Assembly (NCBI RefSeq): GCF_900582195.1 | Contig: NZ_UTHA01000099.1 | Location: forward strand, 1 to 45,229 | Direction: 5' to 3' | DNA length: 45,229 bases | From: Pseudomonas viridiflava | Lineage (GTDB): Bacteria > Pseudomonadota > Gammaproteobacteria > Pseudomonadales > Pseudomonadaceae | Shown: positions 34,675 through 43,295 of the stretch, piece after piece | Layout of the letters: the number at the start of each line of letters is the position of its first letter | How positions within the stretch are numbered: position 1 is the stretch's first letter | The notes under the pieces: generated by a model | Databases searched by the model: none | What the model was told of the DNA's origin: nothing | What the model saw: only the letters and a program-made list of their open reading frames with translations | Translations under genes and position numbers: made by a program

Positions 34675-36255
34675 ATGACTCAGATTCTCGGTCACAACTA
34701 CATCGGCGGTCAGCGCAGCGCCGCTGGCGGCGTCAAACTGCACTCCGTCGACGCCACGACGGGCGAACAATTGCCACACGATTTCATTCAGGCCACGGCC
34801 GAAGAAGTCGACGCCGCCGCCAAAGCTGCCGCTGCCGCGTACCCGGCTTATCGCAGCCTCAGCGCCGAACGCCGCGCGCAGTTTCTCGATGCGATTGCCG
34901 ATGAGCTGGATGCCCTCGGTGATGATTTCGTTGCCGTGGTCTGCCGCGAAACCGCGTTGCCGGCCGGACGCATTCAAGGCGAGCGCGGACGCACCAGCGG
35001 GCAGATGCGCTTGTTCGCCAAAGTCCTGCGCCGGGGTGATTTCTACGGTGCGCGGATTGATCTGCCATTGCCGGATCGCCAACCGCTGCCACGTCCGGAT
35101 CTGCGCCAATACCGCATTGGTCTCGGCCCTGTCGCGGTGTTCGGCGCCAGCAACTTTCCACTGGCCTTTTCCACCGCTGGCGGTGACACCGCTTCGGCAC
35201 TGGCTGCCGGTTGCCCGGTGGTGTTCAAGGCCCACAGTGGTCACATGGCGACGGCGGAACTGGTCGCCGATGCGCTGATCCGCGCCGCCGAAAAAACCGC
35301 GATGCCGGCCGGCGTGTTCAACATGATCTATGGCGGTGGCGTCGGCGAATGGCTGGTCAAACACCCGGCGATTCAGGCGGTCGGCTTCACCGGTTCGCTT
35401 AAGGGTGGGCGCGCACTGTGTGACATGGCCGCAGCGCGTGCGCAACCGATCCCGGTGTTCGCCGAGATGTCGAGCATCAACCCGGTGATCGTCCTGCCGC
35501 AGGCACTGGCCGAGCGTTCTGAAACGGTCGCTCGTGACCTCACCGCATCCGTGGTGCAGGGCTGTGGTCAGTTCTGCACCAATCCCGGTCTGGTGATCGG
35601 CATCCGCTCACCAGAGTTCAGCGCGTTCGTGCAGCAAGTCGCCGGACTGATCGGCGATCAACCGGCGCAAACCATGCTCAACGCCGGCACCCTCGGCAGC
35701 TACGGTAAAGGTTTGCAGAAGTTGTTGGCGCATCCCGGCATCGAGCATCTGGCCGGCAATTCGCAGCAGGGCAATCAGGCGCAGCCGCAATTGTTCAAGG
35801 CCGATGCCAGCCTGTTGATCGATGGCGATGAAGTGCTGCAGGAAGAAGTGTTCGGTCCGACCACGGTGATTGTCGAAGTGGCGGACAAGGCGCAACTCAG
35901 CGCCGCGCTGCATGGCCTGCATGGGCAACTGACCGCGACGATCATTGGCGAGCAGGCGGACTTCGAACGTTTCCCTGAGTTGACGCCGTTGCTGGAACAG
36001 AAGGTCGGGCGCATTCTGCTTAATGGTTATCCGACTGGTGTTGAAGTGTGCGATTCGATGGTGCACGGCGGGCCTTATCCGGCAACGTCTGATGCCCGTG
36101 GCACCTCGGTTGGCACCTTGGCGATCGACCGTTTCCTGCGCCCGGTGTGCTTCCAGAATTACCCGGACAGCTTGCTGCCCGAGCCACTGAAAAACGCCAA
36201 CCCGCTGCGCATCCAGCGCCTCGTCGACGGCAAGCCCTCACGCGACGCGCTGTAA
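34675..36255 (+). CDS. Aldehyde dehydrogenase, alpha-ketoglutaric semialdehyde type
   Basis: A 526-aa ALDH of the KGSADH group (KGSADH-III-like length). Catalytic residues are C301 (GQFCTNPG) and E264 (FAEMSSINP), with N160 in FGASNFPLAF. The FTGSLKGGRAL coenzyme-site motif differs from ordinary ALDHs and fits this group. It should oxidise 2-oxoglutarate semialdehyde to 2-oxoglutarate, the last step of non-phosphorylative pentonate or hexarate breakdown. A good AAGGAG site precedes the start. Confidence 0.93.
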   Translation: MTQILGHNYIGGQRSAAGGVKLHSVDATTGEQLPHDFIQATAEEVDAAAKAAAAAYPAYRSLSAERRAQFLDAIADELDALGDDFVAVVCRETALPAGRIQGERGRTSGQMRLFAKVLRRGDFYGARIDLPLPDRQPLPRPDLRQYRIGLGPVAVFGASNFPLAFSTAGGDTASALAAGCPVVFKAHSGHMATAELVADALIRAAEKTAMPAGVFNMIYGGGVGEWLVKHPAIQAVGFTGSLKGGRALCDMAAARAQPIPVFAEMSSINPVIVLPQALAERSETVARDLTASVVQGCGQFCTNPGLVIGIRSPEFSAFVQQVAGLIGDQPAQTMLNAGTLGSYGKGLQKLLAHPGIEHLAGNSQQGNQAQPQLFKADASLLIDGDEVLQEEVFGPTTVIVEVADKAQLSAALHGLHGQLTATIIGEQADFERFPELTPLLEQKVGRILLNGYPTGVEVCDSMVHGGPYPATSDARGTSVGTLAIDRFLRPVCFQNYPDSLLPEPLKNANPLRIQRLVDGKPSRDAL

Positions 36256-36268
36256 CTGCCAGCCAATA

Positions 36269-36304
36269 TCCCTGTGGGAGCGAGCAGGCTCGCTCCCACA
36301 GGGA
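36269..36304 (+). repeat. Perfect REP palindrome, also a likely transcription stop
   Basis: Two 17-base arms around a 2-base AG form an exact palindrome based on the REP core (CCTGTGGGAGCGAGC). Unlike the other copies there is no spacer of about 40 bases; the intervening part seems deleted. It lies 13 bases past the dehydrogenase stop. Confidence 0.9.
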
Positions 36305-36358
36305 TTGAGTCCACATTGAGCTATCATTGGCCCTTTCCCCCTAGAAAGACTGTTTGCC

Positions 36359-36670
36359 ATGACTTCCCAAACCCTTCTCAACGTCCTCGAACACAGCGGC
36401 ATGGTCGAAATCGACGGCCTGCATGCCTTCAAATTCGCCCTCGACGAAGACGACAACCTGCACATCGAATGCATCGATGGCCGAGCGGCCAAGCATTGGG
36501 AATTCACTCCGGCTCAGGTTGCAGCGGCAACATTTGATGACTCACTGCAAAGCTGGCTGATCGTCGGTTATTTCAATGAAACCAAAGCGATCGGCGAACA
36601 CCGCTTGGTCTGCCACGGTGACGTAGTCAGCAGCAGCGATGACGAGGACGAAACTGATGAAAATGCGTAA
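36359..36670 (+). CDS. Small acidic protein, DUF5629-like
   Basis: A 103-aa soluble protein with a mixed strand/helix core (GMVEIDGLHAFKFALDEDDNLHIECIDG) and a very acidic tail (SSSDDEDETDE). I believe it belongs to the Pseudomonas-restricted DUF5629 family, but no function is known. It overlaps the lactonase gene by 14 bases, so the two are probably co-translated. No signal peptide or membrane segment is visible. Confidence 0.75.
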   Translation: MTSQTLLNVLEHSGMVEIDGLHAFKFALDEDDNLHIECIDGRAAKHWEFTPAQVAAATFDDSLQSWLIVGYFNETKAIGEHRLVCHGDVVSSSDDEDETDENA

Positions 36671-37832
36671 ATTCTGGCCGCTGCTGATGGCCGGCAGCGT
36701 CGGTGCCATGGGGCTGTCCACGGCTACCGCCGAAAGCTTCCAGTTGCTGGTCGGCTCCTACACCGCTGGCACCAGCCAGGGCATCTATCGTATGAACTTC
36801 GACAGTGCCACCGGCCAGATCGCCGCCAAGCCGCTGCAAGTGGTGAAGAGTGAAAACCCGTCGTGGCTGACCTTGTCCAAGGATCAGAAACGTCTGTTCG
36901 TGGTCAACGAGAATGGCCCGGGCCAGGAAGACCCGGTTGGCCGCGTCAGCAGCTATGCCATCGATCCAAAAACCCATGCCCTGAGCCTGATCAATCAGGT
37001 GCAGAGCCTGGGCAACGAACCGACTCATTCGAGCCTCAGCGGTGATGCCAGCCATCTGTTCGTCAGCAACTACTCGGTCATGGAAGATCCGGGTGGCACC
37101 CTGGCGGTGTTGCCGGTCGGTGCTGATGGCAAACTCAAACCGGTGGTGCAGATGAGCGCGCACACGGCGAGCCGGATCAATCCGGAGCGTCAGGCCTCGA
37201 ACCACGTGCACTCAACGGTTTCCTCGCCGGACGGCCGTTATGTGTTCTCCAATGATCTGGGCGCGGACAAGGTCTTCGTTTACCTGTTCGATCCGAAGGC
37301 CAACCCTGATCTGCCGCTGACGCCAGCGATGACCGCTTCCGTGGCCTTGCCGGGCGGCAGCGGCCCGCGTCATCTGTTGTTCAGCGCTGACGGCAAACAC
37401 GCCTGGCTGACCATGGAAATGAGTGCGCAGGTCGCGGTGTTCGACTACCACGACGGCGTGCTGACCCAGACGCAAATGGTCGATCTGGCGGCTGGCCAGC
37501 CGACCTCGGACAAGGCCGCTGCGGCGCTGCATGCCTCGGCGGATGGCAAGTTTCTCTACGTCAGCAACCGTGGCACCGCCAACCAGTTGCTGGTCTTCGC
37601 TATCGATCCGGCGTCCGGCCAGCTCAAAGAGCTGCAAAGACGTTCGGTGGAAGGTGACCATCCGCGTGAATTCAGCCTCGATCCAAGTGGCAAATTCCTG
37701 CTGATCGCCAACCAGAAAAGCAACGAAATTGTCGTTGTCGAGCGTGATGGCAAAACCGGTCTGCTCGGCAAAACCGTGCAGAAACTGGCGATGGACGCCC
37801 CCAGCGACCTCAAGTTTCTAGTGCGACAATAA
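36657..37832 (+). CDS. Secreted lactonase-family beta-propeller (Pgl-like)
   Basis: A 391-aa seven-bladed beta-propeller of the 6-phosphogluconolactonase/YbhE family (PF10282). Family motifs are LLVGSYTAGTSQGIYRM near the start, GNEPTHSSLS, GSGPRHLLFS and HPREFSLDPSGKFLL. Unlike cytosolic Pgl it starts with a signal peptide (core FWPLLMAGSVGAMGLSTATA), so it acts in the periplasm. The start at 36657 has GAGGA upstream; an ATG two codons later is possible. Beside the sugar-acid cluster it could open an aldono-lactone before uptake, but this is inferred from context only. Confidence 0.88.
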   Translation: MKMRKFWPLLMAGSVGAMGLSTATAESFQLLVGSYTAGTSQGIYRMNFDSATGQIAAKPLQVVKSENPSWLTLSKDQKRLFVVNENGPGQEDPVGRVSSYAIDPKTHALSLINQVQSLGNEPTHSSLSGDASHLFVSNYSVMEDPGGTLAVLPVGADGKLKPVVQMSAHTASRINPERQASNHVHSTVSSPDGRYVFSNDLGADKVFVYLFDPKANPDLPLTPAMTASVALPGGSGPRHLLFSADGKHAWLTMEMSAQVAVFDYHDGVLTQTQMVDLAAGQPTSDKAAAALHASADGKFLYVSNRGTANQLLVFAIDPASGQLKELQRRSVEGDHPREFSLDPSGKFLLIANQKSNEIVVVERDGKTGLLGKTVQKLAMDAPSDLKFLVRQ

Positions 37833-37835
37833 GCC

Positions 37836-37860
37836 ACAGGCCCCGGTTTGCGGGGCCTGT
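37836..37860 (+). terminator. Terminator after the lactonase gene
   Basis: ACAGGCCCC and GGGGCCTGT form a 9-bp stem with a 7-base loop, four bases past the stop codon. The T tract is weak (CTCGTTGT), so efficiency may be modest. Confidence 0.7.
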
Positions 37861-37988
37861 CTCGTTGTATTAATCGCGCTGATATCCGGTAATGCTACAA
37901 AGCATTTCAAGCGATCAACCCTCGAGCGTTAAGTTTGCTTCACGGCCCAACCGGGCAGACAAGCCAACCGAACACGAGGGTTACCGCC

Positions 37989-38168
37989 ATGAACTTCAAC
38001 CTCTTCTCCGTTATCGCCGCTTCCGCCATCTCCGCCACCGTTGTGCTGCCAGCCAGCGCCAACGTCGAGATCAACAGCAAAAAATCCCACACCCAGAGCT
38101 ACACCCAGAAATACCTGCAACAGAGCGCCAACTTCTACGCCGCCCTGGATCACAAAGCCCAACACTGA
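37989..38168 (+). CDS. Small secreted protein of unknown function
   Basis: A 59-aa protein with a signal peptide (core LFSVIAASAISATVVLPASA), leaving about 37 residues rich in polar side chains (NVEINSKKSHTQSYTQKYLQQS). GAGGG lies eight bases before the ATG. It has its own upstream terminator, so it is a single-gene unit. No family is recognised. Confidence 0.65.
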   Translation: MNFNLFSVIAASAISATVVLPASANVEINSKKSHTQSYTQKYLQQSANFYAALDHKAQH

Positions 38169-38190
38169 AATGCCCGCTTCGAACTACTGC

Positions 38191-38307
38191 CTGTAGGAGC
38201 TGCCGAAGGCTGCGATCTTTTGATCTTGTTTGATCGTTCCCACGCTCTGCGTGGGAACGATCCGCAAAAGCAAAATCAAAAGATCGCAGCCTTCGGCAGC
38301 TTCTACA
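38191..38307. repeat. Hairpin repeat (GCTGCCGAAGGCTGCGATC family) with a nested repeat, copy 2
   Basis: The outer arms match those at 12534-12623. Nested in the loop is a different palindrome, GATCGTTCCCACGC at 38232-38245 and GCGTGGGAACGATC at 38249-38262. That inner repeat is also found at 38947-39056. Confidence 0.88.
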
Positions 38308-38470
38308 CGTGTGCGTGTGTTTTTCGCGGCCTGATAGGTTTTTTGAACCGCGCAAATAGACTGGCTAAATAATCAACGAAGCTGATGTTTACTATGGCAA
38401 ACCCTGAGTGGTTGCCACGGCTTTTTTGATCGATTCTGTGGACATCGAAACATGCCCACGGGAGAACACC

Positions 38471-38683
38471 ATGGCCAGCGCAATCATCCATTCAGCCAAA
38501 CGCGGCGCCTATCTGGCCATCGGTCTTTACCTGGCCGTGGTGTTGGTCGTCAGCATCGCCTCGCAGATGGAACACACCTTCGAAGCCCCGATTGAAGTCG
38601 CCCACCCCGGCATCCAGTTCGAAGTCCGCTCGCAAAGCGTGATGGTCGACCGGGCTGAACTCGCGGGAGTCGGCGGAGCATGA
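38471..38683 (+). CDS. Small single-pass membrane protein, unknown
   Basis: A 70-aa protein with one hydrophobic segment (about 15-33: YLAIGLYLAVVLVVSIAS) and a polar C-terminal half (THFEAPIEVA-like region, then EVRSQSVMVDRAEL). GGGAG lies seven bases before the start. Its stop overlaps the next gene's start by four bases. I do not recognise the family. Confidence 0.65.
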   Translation: MASAIIHSAKRGAYLAIGLYLAVVLVVSIASQMEHTFEAPIEVAHPGIQFEVRSQSVMVDRAELAGVGGA

Positions 38684-38937
38684 AAGGTTACAGACTTTGG
38701 GTGATCGCCGGTTTGGCGTTCTTCACCAACGGCACTTCATTACTGGGCATCGGCCAAGGCTCGGTCGGCGCACTGGCGCGGGCCATAGAGGCCAATCACA
38801 ACATTGCGCATAACATCGAACGGGCAAATACCCTGGGGCTGATGGCCGGCAATCCGCCGGTGAAAGTCTCGGCAGACTTTCTCGGGCCATTCGAGATAGA
38901 TTGCATGGCACTCGGCATGTGCAACGCGCTGGCATAG
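38680..38937 (+). CDS. Small exported protein, unknown
   Basis: An 85-aa protein with an N-terminal hydrophobic segment (LWVIAGLAFFTNGTSLLGIG) that could be a signal anchor or signal peptide. The C-terminal end carries two cysteines (DCMALGMCNALA) that might form a disulfide. It overlaps the preceding small membrane protein gene (ATGA), so the two make an operon. The family is not recognised. Confidence 0.62.
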   Translation: MKGYRLWVIAGLAFFTNGTSLLGIGQGSVGALARAIEANHNIAHNIERANTLGLMAGNPPVKVSADFLGPFEIDCMALGMCNALA

Positions 38938-38946
38938 ACAACACGA

Positions 38947-39056
38947 TTGATCGTTCCCACGCTCCGCGTGGGAATGCAGCCCCGGACGCTCCGCGTCCGA
39001 TTGGAACGCAGAGCGTCCCTTGAGGCATTCCCACGCAGAGCGTGGGGAACGATCAA
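38947..39056. repeat. Compound palindromic repeat (CGTTCCCACGC family)
   Basis: The outer arms TTGATCGTTCCCACGCT and AGCGTGGGGAACGATCAA pair across the element. Inside lie GGACGCTCCGCGTCC and further copies of the CACGC/GCGTGG core. It fills the convergent gap between the small-protein operon and the glutathione S-transferase gene. Confidence 0.88.
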
Positions 39057-39072
39057 AGCAGGAAGGTAAGGG

Positions 39073-39657
39073 TTATTTCTTCATGATCGAAGTGAATAGC
39101 TCGGATTCGAGGAAACGCTGCAACCAGGCCTGTAAGCGAACATAAGGCGTCTGCGCAAACCACTCACGATCAACATGGGCAAACTGCCGAACAAACGGCA
39201 GCAGGGCGATATCCGCCAGGCTCGGATGATCGCCCAGCAAATATTCACGACCTTCAAGCAGCTCATCCAGCCTTTGCAAGAACAACGCTCCCTCAGCCCG
39301 ATAAACTTCCATTGGCTGCTCGGGATAGCGCTCGGCGTATTTGTAGCGATTCAAATGCACCTTGAACACTTGATCATTCGCTTCGATCAGTTCGGCGATC
39401 CGTGCATCGCCATCCAGCAGCCAACCCTGCGGATCATTCTGCGCCAACGCCCAGCGCATGATCTCCAGACTTTCATCAATCACCCGCCCGCCAGCATCCA
39501 GCACCGGCACCGTACCTTTCGGCGAGAGCGCCAGCATCTGCGCCGGTTTGGCCTTGAGGCTGACTTCAACGATCTCCACCGGCACACCCGAATAACGCAA
39601 CGCCATCCGCGCGCGCATGGCATACGGGCAGCGGCGGAAGGAGTACAGCGTGTTCAT
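39073..39657 (-). CDS. Glutathione S-transferase family protein
   Basis: A 194-aa GST with an N-terminal thioredoxin-like domain (LYSFRRCPYAMRARMAL, active-site CPYA near residues 10-13) and a C-terminal helical domain with the SLADIALLPFVRQF motif. The glutathione-binding PKGTVPVL and DESLEIM segments are present. Its start overlaps the sbcC stop by four bases, so it is the last gene of the sbcDC operon. The CPYA motif recalls omega- or glutaredoxin-2-like forms. The substrate is unknown. Confidence 0.92.
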   Translation of the reverse strand: MNTLYSFRRCPYAMRARMALRYSGVPVEIVEVSLKAKPAQMLALSPKGTVPVLDAGGRVIDESLEIMRWALAQNDPQGWLLDGDARIAELIEANDQVFKVHLNRYKYAERYPEQPMEVYRAEGALFLQRLDELLEGREYLLGDHPSLADIALLPFVRQFAHVDREWFAQTPYVRLQAWLQRFLESELFTSIMKK

Positions 39658-42600
39658 TTCACCTCCAGTGTGCTCAAACCGTTGCCCTGACGTTGCACCT
39701 GAATCTGCACCGGAATCCGCTCGTGCATTTCCTGCACGTGGGAAATCACCGCAACTTTGCGCCCCTGCGCCTGCAAGCCATCGAGCGCATCCATGGCCAG
39801 TTGCAGCGATTCCGGATCGAGGCTGCCAAAGCCTTCATCGATAAACAGCGATTCGATCTTCAGCGTATTCGACGCCATCGAAGCCAGGCCCAGTGCGAGG
39901 GCCAGCGATACCAGAAACGTCTCGCCGCCGGACAACGAATGCACCGAGCGCAGCTCATCGCCCATCTCGGTGTCCATCACCAGCAGGCCGAGCATGCTGC
40001 CGCCGCGTTTCAGGCGATAGCGTTTGACCAGTTGGCGCAGTTGCACGTTGGCGTGATGCACCAGCAAGTCGAGGTTGTAGGCCTGGGCGATCTTGCGGAA
40101 GGTGTCGCCGGTGGCCGAACCGATCAAGGCACTCAGGCGCGCCCAGCGTTGATACTCGGCATACGCCGAGGCAATCTGCTGCGCCAGTGCTTGATTAGCG
40201 TTTTGCCGGCGCTGATCTTCGGCCTGTTCGGCACGCAGCTCGGCACATTGCTGCTCGCTGAGGTTGAACAGGTTTTGCAGCTCGGCGAGGGCGTTGGCCA
40301 GTTGTTCGGCATCGAGGTTGCCGTTGTGTTGCGCCTGGTGATCAAGCAACAGGCGATCACGCTCCTGCAATAACACCTTGGCCTGTTCGATGGCTTTTTC
40401 ATTGAGTTGCAAGCGCTGACGCAACTCGGCAACTTGCGCGTCGTCGACCCGCAACAGATCTTCGAGGCCACCGTCATCCAGCTCCGGATGACGGGCGCGC
40501 CAGTCGGCAATCTTGCCAGCCAGATCCTGCTCTTCGTTTTGCAGCGCCTGCATGCGCTCCTGCTGCGCGTTGAGTTCGGCAGCGATCTGTACGAGTTGCG
40601 TGCGCACGCTTTGCAGTTCCTGCGCGGTGCCGGTTTCGGCATTGCGCGTCTGCTCAACCGCTTGCTCAAGCTGCTGCTGCCAGTGTTCGGCGCTGCTGTG
40701 CTCGCCAAGCAGTTGCGCGAGTTTCTGCTGGCAGGTGAGCTGCTGCTCGGTCAACGCCGTGAATTGCTGTTCGGCGCTGAGCAACTGCTGTGCACGGGTC
40801 TGTTGACGGTCCTGTTCTTTCTCCAGCGTCTGTTGCCGCTGTTGCTGCTCGGTCTGCTCTTCCTTCTGTTGATCGACCTGCCTCAGACGCTCGGCGATCT
40901 GCCGGTCAAGCTGCATGAAAGTCGCTGCCGGCTCCTGGCGCAGGGATTCAAGGGTGTCGGCCGGCAGCAGATTGCCGAACGCGGCCAGTTCTTCGTCGAG
41001 GCGCTGACGGTCGCTGCTCAGCTCGCGCTGCTGATTGCTCAGGTGCTGCGCCGCTTGTTGATGCGCAGTTTCTGCCTGACGCAATTGCTGGGTCAGCCGC
41101 GCGGCATCCTGTTGCAGGGTGAGCAGGGCGCTCTGGCGTTGTTCGTCCTGAGTGATGCTCTGGTTCAGTTGCTCGTTTTGCCGGGCGAGCCAGGCATCGC
41201 GCTTGTCGGCGTCCTGATTGAACAACTGTGCGGCCAGCGGATGCGCGTCGAGGCTTGGCGCCAACGCTTGCTGCTGGGTTGCCAGTTGTTCCTGCTGTTG
41301 CAGCAGTTCTTTCTGTTGCGCAATCACGCCAACGACTTCGGCGCGCAGCTCAGTGAGTTTTTCCTTGAGCTGATCGACCACTTGCTGGGCGTTAGCCTGC
41401 TCGCTTTCATCGTGGCGACCAAGGCTTTGCAGCAGCGCTTCCGGTTGATGATACGGATGCTCGTTGCTGCCACACACCGGGCACGGCTGATCGTCCTGCA
41501 ACTGCGCGCGCAATTCCTCGACACTGGCACTGCGCGCCAGCCGCTGGCGCTCAAGCAGCTCGCGGGTGACGTTGAGGGTTTGTTCGGCGACGGTCAGTTC
41601 GGCTTTGCTTTTCACGCCGTCCTGAGTCAGCCGCTCGCGTTCCTGCTGGGCGCTGAGCTGACGCTGTTGCAACTCGGCGCTGCGCTTGTCGAGATCCTGC
41701 TGCATGGCCCACAGGCGCGACACGTCTTCGAAGGCGCGCAGTTGTTTGCGGTTGTCCTGCAGCAGCGTGCCAAGGATACCGATCTGCTCGGCGACGGCGT
41801 CGGGTTCAGCGCCGGCCTCTTTGAACAGCACTTCAAGTTGCTGCTTTTGCGTGGTCAGTTCTTCAGCGCTGCGCGCGGCGTTTTCTTCGAGGCTCGCCAG
41901 TTCGGCTTGCCCCTTGTTCAAGCGGTTGCCGATCAGCATCAGCTGTTGCAGGCGATCGCGGTAGGCATTCCAGGCATCGCTCAGCGGCGCCAGATGAGCG
42001 CTTTGCTCAAGTTCGGCGACGATGCGTTGCAGGCGTTCGGCGACCTGTTTCTGTTTTTCCTGCAAGGCTTGAATGGCGTTCTGGCCTTCGGTGCAAGCCT
42101 GCTGCGCATTGAGCCTGGCTTCGGCACTTTGCGCGACCTCCTTGCCCAGGCGGGCAAGGGTGCTTTGTTCTTCAAAAGCCTGACGCAACAACGGCGCGTT
42201 TTCGCTTTGCCGTTGTTGCGCTTCGGTCAGCGCAACTTTCGCCGCGTCGAGATTTTGTTCCAGTTGCGTCTGCCGCTCAGTCAGTTCGGCGTGCTGCTGC
42301 GCGCGCGCGGCTATTTGCGCAGCCAGTGGCGTGAGCAGGGCATCGAGTTCGGTTTTGCGTGCGAACTGGTGTCGTTGCGGTCCGAGCTGTTCCAGACGCG
42401 TCAGTTTCACCCGCTCGCCGGCCAGACTTTCCGATTGCTGTTGAGCGCTGTGCAGTTGCTCGGCGGCCGCTTGCTGCGCGTCCTGCAACACACGCAAATC
42501 CTTGAGCCAGCTGTGCTGTTGCTCAAGTTGTTTGAGCTGCGCCTGCTGCAACTTCATTTGCTGTTGCGCAGCGTTGAAACGCTCATCCAGTTCGGCCCGG

Positions 42601-43295
42601 GCTTCGGGCGCCAACGGGGTCACGCCGGTAGCCTGATCCTGCAACAGCTTGTGCGCTTCGCGGGCCTCTTTGGTCTTGTCAAAGGCGCGGCGGCCGAGGC
42701 GGGTGTACAGCGCGGTGTCGGTGAGCTTTTCCAGCAGTTCGCTGCGGTCGTTGTCGTCCGCCTTGAGGAACGCGCTGAACTCGCTCTGCGCCAGCAGCAC
42801 GGCGCGGGTGAACTGTTCGAAGTTCAGGCCGAGCGCAGCTTCCAGTTGAGTTTTGTATTCGCCTTTCTGACTGGCGAGCAGTTGATCCTGATCGATGTCG
42901 CGCAGGCTCTGACGGCTGGCCTGCAACTTGCCGCCGGCCTTCTCACGGGCGCGATTGGCCTCCCAGCGCGCACGGTAGCGCCGGCCATCGACACCGACGA
43001 AATCCACTTCGGCGTAGCCTTCACCGGTACCGCGACGCAGCAACGTGCGCGGGTCGCCGGTGGCGATTTCGCCGTCGGCATCCGGGACTTTGGCGTCGCG
43101 GCCGGTGTTGTTCAGACGCGGCACCGCACCGAACAACGCCAGACACAGCGCGTCGAGCAGGGTACTTTTACCAGCGCCGGTCGGGCCGGTAATCGCGAAC
43201 AAACCGGCACTGGCCAGCGGTTCAGCGGTGAAATCGATCTCGAACGGCCCGGCCAGCGAGGCGAGGTTTTTCAAACGAATGGCGAGAATTTTCAT
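39654..43295 (-). CDS. sbcC: Exonuclease subunit SbcC (SMC-like ATPase)
   Basis: A 1213-aa member of the Rad50/SbcC family, which with SbcD cleaves hairpins, palindromic DNA and blocked ends. Walker A GPTGAGKST lies at 37-45. Long coiled coils flank the zinc hook CPVC at about 605-608. The ABC signature SLSGGETFLVSLALALGLA is near residue 1120, followed by Walker B (LFIDEGFGSLD). The coiled coils are rich in Gln, Leu and Glu. Both ends overlap the neighbouring genes by four bases. Its presence is notable in a region full of palindromic repeats. Confidence 0.97.
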   Translation of the reverse strand: MKILAIRLKNLASLAGPFEIDFTAEPLASAGLFAITGPTGAGKSTLLDALCLALFGAVPRLNNTGRDAKVPDADGEIATGDPRTLLRRGTGEGYAEVDFVGVDGRRYRARWEANRAREKAGGKLQASRQSLRDIDQDQLLASQKGEYKTQLEAALGLNFEQFTRAVLLAQSEFSAFLKADDNDRSELLEKLTDTALYTRLGRRAFDKTKEAREAHKLLQDQATGVTPLAPEARAELDERFNAAQQQMKLQQAQLKQLEQQHSWLKDLRVLQDAQQAAAEQLHSAQQQSESLAGERVKLTRLEQLGPQRHQFARKTELDALLTPLAAQIAARAQQHAELTERQTQLEQNLDAAKVALTEAQQRQSENAPLLRQAFEEQSTLARLGKEVAQSAEARLNAQQACTEGQNAIQALQEKQKQVAERLQRIVAELEQSAHLAPLSDAWNAYRDRLQQLMLIGNRLNKGQAELASLEENAARSAEELTTQKQQLEVLFKEAGAEPDAVAEQIGILGTLLQDNRKQLRAFEDVSRLWAMQQDLDKRSAELQQRQLSAQQERERLTQDGVKSKAELTVAEQTLNVTRELLERQRLARSASVEELRAQLQDDQPCPVCGSNEHPYHQPEALLQSLGRHDESEQANAQQVVDQLKEKLTELRAEVVGVIAQQKELLQQQEQLATQQQALAPSLDAHPLAAQLFNQDADKRDAWLARQNEQLNQSITQDEQRQSALLTLQQDAARLTQQLRQAETAHQQAAQHLSNQQRELSSDRQRLDEELAAFGNLLPADTLESLRQEPAATFMQLDRQIAERLRQVDQQKEEQTEQQQRQQTLEKEQDRQQTRAQQLLSAEQQFTALTEQQLTCQQKLAQLLGEHSSAEHWQQQLEQAVEQTRNAETGTAQELQSVRTQLVQIAAELNAQQERMQALQNEEQDLAGKIADWRARHPELDDGGLEDLLRVDDAQVAELRQRLQLNEKAIEQAKVLLQERDRLLLDHQAQHNGNLDAEQLANALAELQNLFNLSEQQCAELRAEQAEDQRRQNANQALAQQIASAYAEYQRWARLSALIGSATGDTFRKIAQAYNLDLLVHHANVQLRQLVKRYRLKRGGSMLGLLVMDTEMGDELRSVHSLSGGETFLVSLALALGLASMASNTLKIESLFIDEGFGSLDPESLQLAMDALDGLQAQGRKVAVISHVQEMHERIPVQIQVQRQGNGLSTLEVK

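Noticed and set aside
7535..36304. Regular palindromic repeats as a possible CRISPR array
   Set aside because: The repeats are dispersed inverted REP pairs kilobases apart, without regular spacers or cas genes.
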